From Pigmentibacter sp. JX0631 (GTDB lineage: Bacteria > Bdellovibrionota_B > Oligoflexia > Silvanigrellales > Silvanigrellaceae): a stretch of 64,000 nt of DNA. The notes beneath the pieces were generated by a model. It was not told the DNA's origin, made no database searches, and saw only the letters and a program-made list of their open reading frames with translations. The stretch lies in the NCBI RefSeq assembly GCF_029873255.1, contig NZ_CP123622.1, positions 682,501-746,500 on the forward strand. The letters run 5' to 3'. Shown here piece after piece: positions 28,174 to 36,977 of the stretch. Within the stretch, counting starts at the first letter, position 1; the number at the start of each line of letters is the position of its first letter. The position numbers were made by a program, and so were the translations under genes.

Positions 28174-28467
28174 ATGATGTTAAATAGTTACGAATTTGCC
28201 GATGAAGAACACATCAGGCGAGAAAAAGCTAAAGTTAAAGCAGCAAAAAAAAGTCGTTGGTGGCAACAGAAATGTGCTTCTGGCTTGTGTTCCTACTGTG
28301 GAAAAAAATTTGCATTTAAAGATCTTACAATGGATCACATCGTGCCTTTGGCTCGTTTTGGAACCACCACTCCAGGCAATGTTGTTCCAGCTTGCCGAGA
28401 ATGTAACAAAAATAAGGGGGTTGACACGCCTGTCGATCTACTTTTCAAGAAAGACATGATAGACTAA
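28174..28467 (+). CDS. HNH endonuclease
   Basis: A 97-residue single-domain HNH protein. Zinc-type cysteines C39-X2-C42 (CSYCG) and C74-X2-C77 (CRECN) frame the catalytic DHIVPLA (Asp54-His55) and GNVVPAC (Asn69). The N-terminus is a short basic helix. Such proteins are metal-dependent nucleases found as free-standing enzymes, in restriction systems and in mobile elements. The RBS is weak and the start lies 9 bases after the kinase stop, so it is likely translated by coupling. Its place inside a phosphorelay cluster is unusual. Whether ATG 28174 or 28177 is used is uncertain. Confidence 0.8.
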   Translation: MMLNSYEFADEEHIRREKAKVKAAKKSRWWQQKCASGLCSYCGKKFAFKDLTMDHIVPLARFGTTTPGNVVPACRECNKNKGVDTPVDLLFKKDMID

Positions 28468-28502
28468 GAAAAATATCCCTTTTTCTAAGGTTGAGACAAA
28501 AT

Positions 28503-29717
28503 ATGGCCGGAAACGTCATAGAACTTTCACCAGAAATGAATTTTATTGTTATCGATGACTCCCCTGCTTCACGAGAGGGGATCGTAAAGTCGTTAAAAAC
28601 ATTGGGTTTTAAAAATGTGTATGAAGGTGTCAGTGAAGGGGAATCTCTAAAATTTTTGCAGGAAAAAAATTTTGATTTTATTATTTGCGAAAAAGACATG
28701 CGCCAAATAAATGGATTAGAATTTCTTACTGAATTAAGAGAAAACGTTGAAATAAAAAGAACACCTGTTTTAATGGTGGGGTCAGAGTTAACAAAAGACG
28801 AAACTCTCCGCTTTCCTGAAGCCGCACCAGATGGATACTTAAAAATTCCATTTGTTATGAAAGATTTATCTACTCAAATCTCACAAACTCTAGTGAAATA
28901 TCGTGATACAGGTAATATTGAAATTGATTATGAATTAGCTCGTTACCTTTATATAAGTGGTGAATATGAAAATGCTTTAGAAGCATATAAAAATATTTCT
29001 GCCAAAAGTTTATCATCAGCTAGAGCTTTTGTAGGTGTTGCTCGTTGCCATAGAGCATTAGGTAACATTCCAGAAGCAGAAAAAAATTTAAGATTAGCTA
29101 TGCAGAATAATAAAAATTATGCTCAAGCATATTTTGATTTAGGAGTTTGTTTACTTGCTTCTGATAGAAAGCAGGCCGCATTAAAATCATTTGATCAAGC
29201 TTTATCAATTAATCCTAAAAACCCCATTCGATATGAAGAAGTTGCAAATGTATTAACTCGCTGTGAATTATATGAAGAGGCTGAAAGTTATTTAATGCGT
29301 GCAATAAATATGAAAATTGTTTATCCAAAACTTTATGCCCAAGTTGGAAGAAATTTTCTAGCACAAAAGAAAAAAGATAAAGCATTAGATTTTCTGCAAA
29401 GAGCAGTTGAACAAGATCCTAAAAATCCAAGTTTTTTGAATAGCATAGGAATCTGTTACAAAGAAATGGGAAAATTTGAAGATTCAATTTCTAGTTACAA
29501 CTTGGCTCTGAAAATTACACCTAATGATGTAAAAATTATGTACAATAAAGTACTTTGTTTAGTTAGTATGAAAGATTACGACAGAGCTAAAAAAGTATGT
29601 CAACAAATTCTAAAATATGACCCCAAATTTGAAAGGGCTCAACAAAAAATATTAGAAATTGATAAATTAAATGAGACGCCAGCCGAACCAAAATATAGAG
29701 GGGTTATTCCAAAATAA
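28503..29717 (+). CDS. Pseudo-receiver fused to a TPR array
   Basis: A 404-residue protein: an N-terminal receiver-like domain (about 12-135) followed by seven or so tetratricopeptide repeats (for example ARAFVGVARCHRALGNIPEAE, AQAYFDLGVCLLASDRKQAA and SFLNSIGICYKEMGKFEDS). The acidic pair is kept in VIDDSP and the Lys in YLKIPF, but aligning the NG of IICEKDMRQING with typical receivers puts Glu63 where the phosphorylated Asp should be. It may therefore be locked in an active-like state or act only as a docking module. The frame opens at TTG 28491; ATG 28503 with AAGG upstream is preferred. It is in the same run as the HPt and receiver genes. Confidence 0.85.
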   Translation: MAGNVIELSPEMNFIVIDDSPASREGIVKSLKTLGFKNVYEGVSEGESLKFLQEKNFDFIICEKDMRQINGLEFLTELRENVEIKRTPVLMVGSELTKDETLRFPEAAPDGYLKIPFVMKDLSTQISQTLVKYRDTGNIEIDYELARYLYISGEYENALEAYKNISAKSLSSARAFVGVARCHRALGNIPEAEKNLRLAMQNNKNYAQAYFDLGVCLLASDRKQAALKSFDQALSINPKNPIRYEEVANVLTRCELYEEAESYLMRAINMKIVYPKLYAQVGRNFLAQKKKDKALDFLQRAVEQDPKNPSFLNSIGICYKEMGKFEDSISSYNLALKITPNDVKIMYNKVLCLVSMKDYDRAKKVCQQILKYDPKFERAQQKILEIDKLNETPAEPKYRGVIPK

Positions 29718-29719
29718 CT

Positions 29720-30103
29720 ATGAACAATAAAAACTTGCTAGATGAAGAAGTCATAAATAGCATGAAAGAATTAGGCAATGGAGATGAAGAATATTCAGAT
29801 CGGCTACTTATTGTCCAATTAATGAGTGTTTATTTAAATAATCTCCCTGAACGAATTAAAGAATTATCAACGGCAATGCAAAATAGTGATGCAGCAATCA
29901 TTGAACGAGCCGCACATACTTTAAAATCTAGCTCAAGGCTCATTGGTTTAGTTTCATTAGCCGAAGATTGTCAAATATTAGAAGATATTGGCTTTTCAAA
30001 AAAACTCGATGACGCTCCTGATGTTTTTAAACGAATAGATTCTGTAATTAAAGTTGTACCAGATGTTTTAAAAAATAAAATAAAAGAGCTAGAAGCTTCA
30101 TAA
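29720..30103 (+). CDS. HPt-domain phosphotransfer protein
   Basis: A free-standing 127-residue histidine phosphotransfer protein, the bridge in multistep relays. The phosphorylated His is His66 in ERAAHTLKSSSRLIGL, followed by the second helix pattern LAEDCQILEDIG. It begins 2 bases after the upstream stop and has no good RBS of its own, so translational coupling is likely. In this cluster it could accept phosphate from the receiver domains of the hybrid kinases at 31.8-37 kb and pass it to the receiver protein encoded immediately downstream. Confidence 0.88.
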   Translation: MNNKNLLDEEVINSMKELGNGDEEYSDRLLIVQLMSVYLNNLPERIKELSTAMQNSDAAIIERAAHTLKSSSRLIGLVSLAEDCQILEDIGFSKKLDDAPDVFKRIDSVIKVVPDVLKNKIKELEAS

Positions 30104-30114
30104 TAGAGGAAAAA

Positions 30115-30915
30115 GTGGCAACAAAAACCATACTCATTGTTGATGATGCAGCTGAAACAAGAATCTTTTTAAAAGGGGTCATTAATTCACTTGGATATGC
30201 TTTTTATGAAGCAAAAAGTGGGTTAGATGCGCTTAAAATTTTAAATGATCACATGATTGATTTGGTAATACTTGATGTCCTTATGCCAAATTTAGATGGC
30301 TATCAAACACTTGAATTCATTAATAAACTGAAACAAAAACAAGAAATAAAAGTAGTCTTTCTAACTGGTAAAAAAGGAGAGTTAGATCAAGCAAAAATAG
30401 ATGAATTAAATCCTGATGATCTTATTCATAAAACTGTAGATATTCAAGTTTTGAAAACAAAATTAAAAAAATTACTTGATGGAAGTATTCCCCCAACAAA
30501 ACCAAAAGTAGGTTCAGTCATACCCACACCAACTCCCGCTCCTGCACAAGTAAACACAACGGCCACTCAAACACCAAAAGCTGCAGCACCAACAGCCGCT
30601 AAACCAGCTACACCATCTTCGACAACTGGAACTGCGGTAAAAACACCACCAGCAGCTACACAATCAGGTGAACCTAGCCTTGATATCGCAGCTAAAATTA
30701 CAAATATGCCAATTGATGTCGAAATTGTAATTACAAAAATATCCCAAACTACTGTTACTTTTTCTGCTAAATTTCAATTTAAAGAAGGTTCTCAATTAAC
30801 AATAGATAGTCCTAAAGCAGCTTCAACCTTAAAGAAAAATGGAGCATTTAATGTAAAAGTTTTGAAATGCTCGCCTGAAAGTGACAAATTTATCATTAAT
30901 TCACAGCTTATTTAA
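30115..30915 (+). CDS. Response regulator with Pro/Ala/Thr-rich linker and small C-terminal beta domain
   Basis: A 266-residue protein starting with GTG (30115) behind an AGAGGA RBS. Residues about 5-122 form an intact receiver: IVDDAAET, phosphoacceptor Asp54 in ILDVLMPNLDG, VVFLTGKKG and the Lys in IHKTVD. About 60 residues rich in Pro, Ala and Thr follow, a flexible tether. The last approx. 80 residues (ITNMPIDVEIVITKISQTTVTFSAKFQF and on) look beta-rich and about the size of a PilZ-like or other small barrel, but no PilZ Arg motif (RxxxR) is visible. The output is therefore unknown. It is the last plus-strand gene of this sub-block. Confidence 0.82.
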   Translation: MATKTILIVDDAAETRIFLKGVINSLGYAFYEAKSGLDALKILNDHMIDLVILDVLMPNLDGYQTLEFINKLKQKQEIKVVFLTGKKGELDQAKIDELNPDDLIHKTVDIQVLKTKLKKLLDGSIPPTKPKVGSVIPTPTPAPAQVNTTATQTPKAAAPTAAKPATPSSTTGTAVKTPPAATQSGEPSLDIAAKITNMPIDVEIVITKISQTTVTFSAKFQFKEGSQLTIDSPKAASTLKKNGAFNVKVLKCSPESDKFIINSQLI

Positions 30916-30916
30916 T

Positions 30917-31600
30917 CTATTTTTTCCCTACAATTAATTCTTTTAATGATTCTAAATATTCATCAATTGACAAAGAAATTAATTGTGATTGGGATGATAA
31001 AGAAACTATCACGTTTAAATTAGCATCGGCTTTACTCGCAACTTTAATTCTTTGAAAAAAAGATTCATTTACTAATTGAATTGTATCAAAATAAGCAGGA
31101 ATATTTTGTAATGACCAATCAGGTTCTTGCTTTTCCATAAATTTATAATACTGTTTGAGCAAATATGTTGTCACAGAACGGAAAATAGTTTCTTCAATTG
31201 TAGCAAAAGGGAGATGAAAATATGCCATACCCTTCATTTCCTTTAAAATGGGACACCCACTTGTTGCCATGATTAAACCAACTAAAGCTTTTAAGCCCGT
31301 CTGCGCATCGCATTCTTTAAAATAAGATCTATTTTCAGTCTCAACATAAGTCTTGACAATTTCAGTTGATAAAACATCATGAAACTCAAGCATTGCATGT
31401 TGAACATCAAGAGCCGTGGGGCATTTTTTTATTTCAGCACTATTTAACGGGCAATTAGCACATTTATTAAAATCTAGATTGGTCCATTCCACATCAGGAT
31501 CTTTTGGATTAGTTGAAAACAAAGCAGGTCTATCTAAATCAACAGTAAATTTTACTTCTTTATTACTTGAAAATATAAATTTGTAAGTAACATTCGGCAA
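30917..31600 (-). CDS. Conserved-type hypothetical protein with clustered cysteines
   Basis: A 227-residue cytosolic protein. It begins at TTG 31600 with AGAGGA about 7 bases upstream. The N-terminal 40 residues look like a small beta domain (YKFIFSSNKEVKFTVDLDR). A cysteine cluster follows (NKCANCPLN, KKCPTAL, then KECDAQ and SGCPILKEM), and the rest is helical. The spacing suggests a metal or Fe-S site, but no family name can be given with confidence. It lies on the opposite strand between phosphorelay genes and is convergent with the response regulator (1-base gap). Role unknown. Confidence 0.6.
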   Translation of the reverse strand: MPNVTYKFIFSSNKEVKFTVDLDRPALFSTNPKDPDVEWTNLDFNKCANCPLNSAEIKKCPTALDVQHAMLEFHDVLSTEIVKTYVETENRSYFKECDAQTGLKALVGLIMATSGCPILKEMKGMAYFHLPFATIEETIFRSVTTYLLKQYYKFMEKQEPDWSLQNIPAYFDTIQLVNESFFQRIKVASKADANLNVIVSLSSQSQLISLSIDEYLESLKELIVGKK

Positions 31601-31773
31601 AGCAATCCTCTTTCAAGTCTATAAATAATGTTTATTTGTCGGAAATCCCTTTTTCATCTGAAGATTCTGTCAAAAATATATCCATCTGTCATTTTTTACC
31701 TATTTAAGGAAAAGAGCATTCTTCAAAACACCGATTAATAAATAGATAGAAAGTTTTTTGAAGGAAAAATTAG

Positions 31774-34737
31774 ATGTTTCCTGAATTAGAAGAAAAAGTT
31801 CAAAATATTACTTTTTTGCAAAGAAGAAATTGGGTAATAGGAGTATTTTCCCTTTCTCTTTTATTAGGATTTATTACTTACACAAAAGCAATTGAAAATT
31901 TCTTCAATAAATTTGAACTCGTAATTTTTATTGGAAACATACTACTTTCCCTTTCCCTTATTTCATTTTTTACATTTAGAAGAAAGTTTTCAAGAAAACC
32001 ATATTCAACAATCCATTATTTTTCTCAAATATTTATTCTAACAAATCTTTTTGCAAAACTTTTTCTCTCAACAAACAACTTCCTTCTAGATCAAGAAAAA
32101 TTCTTAATAATATCCATATTAAATATGTTAAATTGGTATGCAATAGTTCTAAATATTTCTTTAATTTTTAGTGTAAAAAAATTTAATAATATTATTTTTG
32201 ATGTTAAAAAAGAAGAAAATCCTACTTTTTATTTTATTTATTTAAGCTTATTAAGTATTCCAATTTTTAATCTCCTTAATATTAATGTAAATTACACAAT
32301 TTGCTTTTGCTATCTAGTACCAATTAGTTTTTTAATTACATCAATAGAAAATTTTCCATTAAAAAATGATAAAAATGAGTTAATATTATCTACACTATTA
32401 ACTGCTTTTTTCTGCACAACTTTTCAATTAGGAAGTCAATTAAATTATAGCTCAACAATTTTTCCTTTTTTAAATGAAATTGCAACTTTTTTTACTTTAG
32501 GAGTTTTATCATTTAGAAATCAAATTAAACTTACAACAGAATTCAATAAAATCCATGAAATATCTATAAATTTAGCGAGAAAAATGGGCGAACTTAGTCT
32601 AATGCATATTGAAGCTCAAAAGTCTGAACAAGCAAAAGAAAATTTTTTAGCCACAATGAGCCATGAAATAAGAACTCCAGTCAATGGAATTATTGGGCAT
32701 GCAGAATTACTAAACGATACAGATATATCGGACGAACAACGCCGACTGCTAAGCATGATTACTATAAGCAGTAATAACCTAATGAAACTCATTAATGAAG
32801 TTCTCGATTTACCAAATTTAATTTCTGGACATATTATATTAAGTAAAGAAGTAATTGATGTTTCTGAATTAGTTGAAAGTGTTATAGATGTCGTTAGTCC
32901 AAAAAGTTTTGAGAAAGGTTTAGATTTAACCTACTTTATTGAACCATCCGTACCACTTGAAATTATAGGTGATAGCAAAAGAATAGGGCAAATCCTTTTA
33001 AACCTTTGTAATAATGCTCTGAAATTTACTGAAAAAGGTGAAGTATTTATTGGTGTCACTCAAATAGATCAAGTTGAAGATAATATTGTTGAATTGCTTT
33101 TTGAGGTAAAAGATACTGGAATAGGAATTCCTGCAAGTAAAATTAAAAAATTATTTAAAGCATATTCTCAAACTGATGCATCTATTTCTAGAAAATTTGG
33201 GGGAACAGGACTCGGACTTGCTATTTCAGCTCAGCTTATTGAACTTATGAAAGGTAAAATTTGGGTAGAAAGTGTCGTAGGAAAAGGAACGCGTTTTATC
33301 TTTACATTAAAGTGCCAAATACCTAATATAACAGCCCCTACAAAGTATGATACTACTGAGTTTATTGGATTAAAATGTTTAGTTATTTCAGAAAATCCAA
33401 CTATGCGCTATATATTAGGAAGAAGATTTAAACAATGGAAAGTTAATGCAAAAATAGTTGCTAAGTTTGAAGAAGCACAAAGTACTTTAGGTATAGAAGA
33501 ATTTAAAATATTAATAGTTGATATTGTTTCTGAAAGTAAAAAAGCTATAATGTTTTTAAAAGCAAATCAAATTAATCCAATAGGAAAAATACCATCTATT
33601 GCACTTGTTTCTTTAGGAAAAAATGCCAATCCTGATTTACCACAAATTGCTGATGAAACAATAACAAAACCTTTAAAAACTGAAACTTTGGCAAAGACAA
33701 TAACAAATATAATTCATAAAAAGAAAAAAATTGAAAATTCTACAATAAAAACGCAACAAGATGTTTCTTTAAATTTACTAGGAAATTTTATAACTCCAGA
33801 GAAAACAAAGACAATAAAAATTTTAGTTGCTGAAGATAATCCTGTTAATCAGAAATTAATTATAAGTATTCTTAAAAAAATGGGTTTTGAACCAAAGTTA
33901 GTTGAAAATGGAAAACTCGCAGTTGAAGAAGAAGAAACTGGAAATTATGATATTATTTTGATGGATTTACAAATGCCAGAAATGGATGGTATTAATGCTA
34001 CAAAAAATATAATAATTAATTCTAGAGGAAGAAAACGTCCAAAAATAATTGCCTTAACAGCAAATGCAATGCCTGGAGATAAAGAGAGATGTCTAGACGC
34101 TGGTATGGATGACTACATCTCAAAACCAATTCAATTTCAAGTTCTGCAAGATTCACTTAAAAAATGGATAGAATTATCTGAAACAAATATTGATTTATAT
34201 AAAAACAAACAATCTGCAATAATTGATAACATTAAAAGTTCTCAATTAAATGAGAATGTTACTAATAATAATGTATCAACTACTGAATTAAATGATAATA
34301 AAAAAGAATCTGTTAAGGAAACTAAAACTATGTCAACTCAAGAAAACAATACTAAATCAAAACAAGAAGTAAAAATTCTTGTTGCAGAAGACAATATTGT
34401 TAACCAAAAGCTTATCTTAAGTATTTTAAAGAAACTGGGTTATACAGCAAAATTAGTTGAAAATGGAGCACTTGCAGTTGAAGCAGCAACAAAAGAAAAG
34501 TTTGACATTATAATTATGGATTTGCAAATGCCAGTTATGGATGGCCTTGATGCAAGTAGAAATATAAAAGCGAGCGGTGAAATAAATCCAAAACCCATCA
34601 TTATTGCCCTTACTGCAAACGCAATGGCAGGGGATAAAGAGCGTTGTCTAAATGCAGGAATGGATGATTACATGACAAAACCAATACAGATAAAAGTTTT
34701 AGAAGAGAATTTAAAAAAATGGGGAAATATTAAATAG
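31774..34737 (+). CDS. Membrane hybrid histidine kinase with three receiver-like domains
   Basis: A 987-residue hybrid kinase. The N-terminal approx. 245 residues hold about seven hydrophobic helices. Then come a dimerisation helix with His297 (MSHEIRTPVNG), an ATPase domain (NLCNNALKFT, DTGIGIPASK, GTGLGLAISAQ), a degenerate receiver (about 530-650) without the normal Asp motif, and two intact receivers with Asp731 and Asp916, each in MDLQMP. The two C-terminal receivers are near-duplicates (both contain ILVAEDN, LTANAM and DKERCL), indicating recent tandem duplication. RBS AAGGAAA precedes the ATG. It probably phosphorylates the HPt protein encoded upstream; the signal is unknown. Confidence 0.92.
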   Translation: MFPELEEKVQNITFLQRRNWVIGVFSLSLLLGFITYTKAIENFFNKFELVIFIGNILLSLSLISFFTFRRKFSRKPYSTIHYFSQIFILTNLFAKLFLSTNNFLLDQEKFLIISILNMLNWYAIVLNISLIFSVKKFNNIIFDVKKEENPTFYFIYLSLLSIPIFNLLNINVNYTICFCYLVPISFLITSIENFPLKNDKNELILSTLLTAFFCTTFQLGSQLNYSSTIFPFLNEIATFFTLGVLSFRNQIKLTTEFNKIHEISINLARKMGELSLMHIEAQKSEQAKENFLATMSHEIRTPVNGIIGHAELLNDTDISDEQRRLLSMITISSNNLMKLINEVLDLPNLISGHIILSKEVIDVSELVESVIDVVSPKSFEKGLDLTYFIEPSVPLEIIGDSKRIGQILLNLCNNALKFTEKGEVFIGVTQIDQVEDNIVELLFEVKDTGIGIPASKIKKLFKAYSQTDASISRKFGGTGLGLAISAQLIELMKGKIWVESVVGKGTRFIFTLKCQIPNITAPTKYDTTEFIGLKCLVISENPTMRYILGRRFKQWKVNAKIVAKFEEAQSTLGIEEFKILIVDIVSESKKAIMFLKANQINPIGKIPSIALVSLGKNANPDLPQIADETITKPLKTETLAKTITNIIHKKKKIENSTIKTQQDVSLNLLGNFITPEKTKTIKILVAEDNPVNQKLIISILKKMGFEPKLVENGKLAVEEEETGNYDIILMDLQMPEMDGINATKNIIINSRGRKRPKIIALTANAMPGDKERCLDAGMDDYISKPIQFQVLQDSLKKWIELSETNIDLYKNKQSAIIDNIKSSQLNENVTNNNVSTTELNDNKKESVKETKTMSTQENNTKSKQEVKILVAEDNIVNQKLILSILKKLGYTAKLVENGALAVEAATKEKFDIIIMDLQMPVMDGLDASRNIKASGEINPKPIIIALTANAMAGDKERCLNAGMDDYMTKPIQIKVLEENLKKWGNIK

Positions 34738-34751
34738 AATAAGGTTCTTTT

Positions 34752-36977
34752 ATGTACGGATCAGAAAATAAATTTTATTGGAAAGTTTCTTACTTCTTAT
34801 CAGATATAAGAACAGTTTTATGTTTTTTTATAGCTTGTTTAAGTCTTCAAGTAACTAATACAAATTTTATTAATCCAAAAATATATATTAGTTTTTATTG
34901 TTTATCTGCCTGGATGGTTACAGCTATTTTTTTACTTTTCCGTTTAGTTTATTTAAGTGGAATTAAACAGTATTTATTTTTTTCCAATATTGCAGCAATT
35001 TATTCCATAATTTGTTGGACAGAATTAACTATTACTTTAATAAATGATGAAAATCTTTTAAAAATTTCACCATTTTTAATCAAAATACCTCTTTTTGCAT
35101 TTTACATATACATTTTAAGATTAAATTTAAAATTTAAACTACCAGTTAGCAGAATGGAACCCTGGATTAAATGCATTTATTTTTTAGCTATTCCATACTT
35201 TTTATTTTCAATTTATAATAGTTTAAATCCTAACAAAACAGGAAAACTAATAGAACTTTTAATCATAACATATATAAATTTATCAGCTTTTTTTCACGCA
35301 TTAACTGTCTCACTATTTGAATATTTGCGCCTTGGAAAACTACAAGACGACATGGAAAAACGCAATCTTGAAATTTTTCTTTTTGCCGAGAAGGCTAAAG
35401 AATCTACAAGATTAAAGGGTGAATTTCTAGCTAATATGAGCCATGAGCTGAGGACTCCATTAAATGGTATATTAGGATCAGCAACTTTACTTATTGGTAC
35501 AAAACTCAATCAAGAACAAAGAAATTATTTAGAGACATTAAGAATTTGCGGAAATAATTTACTTGTAATTATTAATGAAATATTAGACTATTCAAAATTA
35601 GAAGCTAATAAACTAGAATTAGAACATATTCCTTTTGAAATTAATTCGTGCATCGAAAATGTCTTTGAACTTTTAGCACCAGCAGCAGCAGGACAAAATA
35701 CACAACTTTTATATACTATTGATGAAGATGTTTCTAAAATTATAGTTAGTGACTATACTCGTATACAGCAAATAACTACTCATCTTGTAGATAATGCGAT
35801 TAAGTTTACAAATAATGGTTACGCTACTGTCAGAGTTAAAAATGAACGTGAAGAAAAAAAACACTATATACGAATTGAAGTTATAGATACAGGTAGAGGA
35901 ATTTCTAAAAAAGATATTGGAAAACTTTTTAAATCTTTTTCGCAAGTTGATGATTCATCTACAAGAAAATATGGTGGTACAGGATTAGGTCTAAGTATAG
36001 CAAAACGCTTAACTGAATTACTCGGTGGAAATATTGGCGTAAAAAGTGAACTAGGAAAAGGCTCTACCTTTAGCTTTACAATAAAAATTAATCCCGAAGA
36101 GTGTTTTAATGCTAGTAAGGAAAAAGAAATTGAATACTCTAATAAACTGATACAGTTTCAAAATAAAATTTGTTTTATTCTAGAGAAAAGTAGACTTCAA
36201 GGGGAAATTTTAAAGGATAGGATAGAAAAATGGGGGGTTGAAAGCTATATAGCTACTAGTGAACAAGAAGCTATAGAAATTCCTTCACAAATTTCTCCTA
36301 GTTACGTATTAATTTCAGTTGATGATTTTGAAACAGAAAAAGTACGAAATGAATTAATTTCAAAATATATGGACAGACAAATTATTTTTATTGCACTCCT
36401 AAAAAATTCAAATACTTATTATGCAGATGAAAAAATAATACCTGCTGGATTTACTGCATCTATTGCAAAACCACTAAGATATTCACAATTATTTGATACA
36501 TTGTTAGATACGTCTAATGCAAAAAGAAAAGGTAATAATTCAGGAATTAAAACTGAACAAAGTAAATTATCAGATACTTATCCTTTGAGAATTCTTGTTG
36601 CTGAAGATAATGTTGTAAATCAAAAACTAATAACAAACATGTTAAAAAAGTTTGGATACTTATGCGATATTGTTGCTAATGGAAATGAAGTTATAGAATC
36701 TTTAACTAGAAATAGCTACGATATTATTTTAATGGATGTTCAAATGCCTGAACTAGATGGAATTGAAGCTACAAAAAAAATAATTCAAAAATATCCTAAA
36801 AGTGCTTCAAGACCTCACATCATAGCAATGACAGCGCATGCAAGAGGAGCTGAAGGACAAGTTTGTTTAGATGCGGGCATGGAAGGTTACCTCGGAAAAC
36901 CTATAGATATGAAAGAACTCAAGCAAGTGCTCGAGTTCTGGGGCGGTAAAGTTACAAAAATAAAGTCAACAGCTTAA
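34752..36977 (+). CDS. Membrane hybrid histidine kinase with receiver domain
   Basis: A 741-residue relative of the preceding kinase, 14 bases downstream and sharing its layout: about six N-terminal hydrophobic helices, His231 in MSHELRTPLNG, ATPase boxes (HLVDNAIKFT, DTGRGISKKD, GTGLGLSIAKR), a degenerate receiver (about 470-590) and one intact receiver with Asp662 in LMDVQMPELDG. The end LGKPIDMKELKQVLEFWG matches the receiver ends of the first kinase. The pair probably arose by duplication and may form heterodimers or feed the same HPt. RBS AAGG precedes the ATG. The 3' end overlaps the stop of the convergent PBP gene by 4 bases. Confidence 0.92.
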   Translation: MYGSENKFYWKVSYFLSDIRTVLCFFIACLSLQVTNTNFINPKIYISFYCLSAWMVTAIFLLFRLVYLSGIKQYLFFSNIAAIYSIICWTELTITLINDENLLKISPFLIKIPLFAFYIYILRLNLKFKLPVSRMEPWIKCIYFLAIPYFLFSIYNSLNPNKTGKLIELLIITYINLSAFFHALTVSLFEYLRLGKLQDDMEKRNLEIFLFAEKAKESTRLKGEFLANMSHELRTPLNGILGSATLLIGTKLNQEQRNYLETLRICGNNLLVIINEILDYSKLEANKLELEHIPFEINSCIENVFELLAPAAAGQNTQLLYTIDEDVSKIIVSDYTRIQQITTHLVDNAIKFTNNGYATVRVKNEREEKKHYIRIEVIDTGRGISKKDIGKLFKSFSQVDDSSTRKYGGTGLGLSIAKRLTELLGGNIGVKSELGKGSTFSFTIKINPEECFNASKEKEIEYSNKLIQFQNKICFILEKSRLQGEILKDRIEKWGVESYIATSEQEAIEIPSQISPSYVLISVDDFETEKVRNELISKYMDRQIIFIALLKNSNTYYADEKIIPAGFTASIAKPLRYSQLFDTLLDTSNAKRKGNNSGIKTEQSKLSDTYPLRILVAEDNVVNQKLITNMLKKFGYLCDIVANGNEVIESLTRNSYDIILMDVQMPELDGIEATKKIIQKYPKSASRPHIIAMTAHARGAEGQVCLDAGMEGYLGKPIDMKELKQVLEFWGGKVTKIKSTA

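Noticed and set aside
28174-28467. Restriction-modification system around the HNH gene
   Set aside because: No methyltransferase or specificity gene is next to it; all neighbours are signalling proteins.
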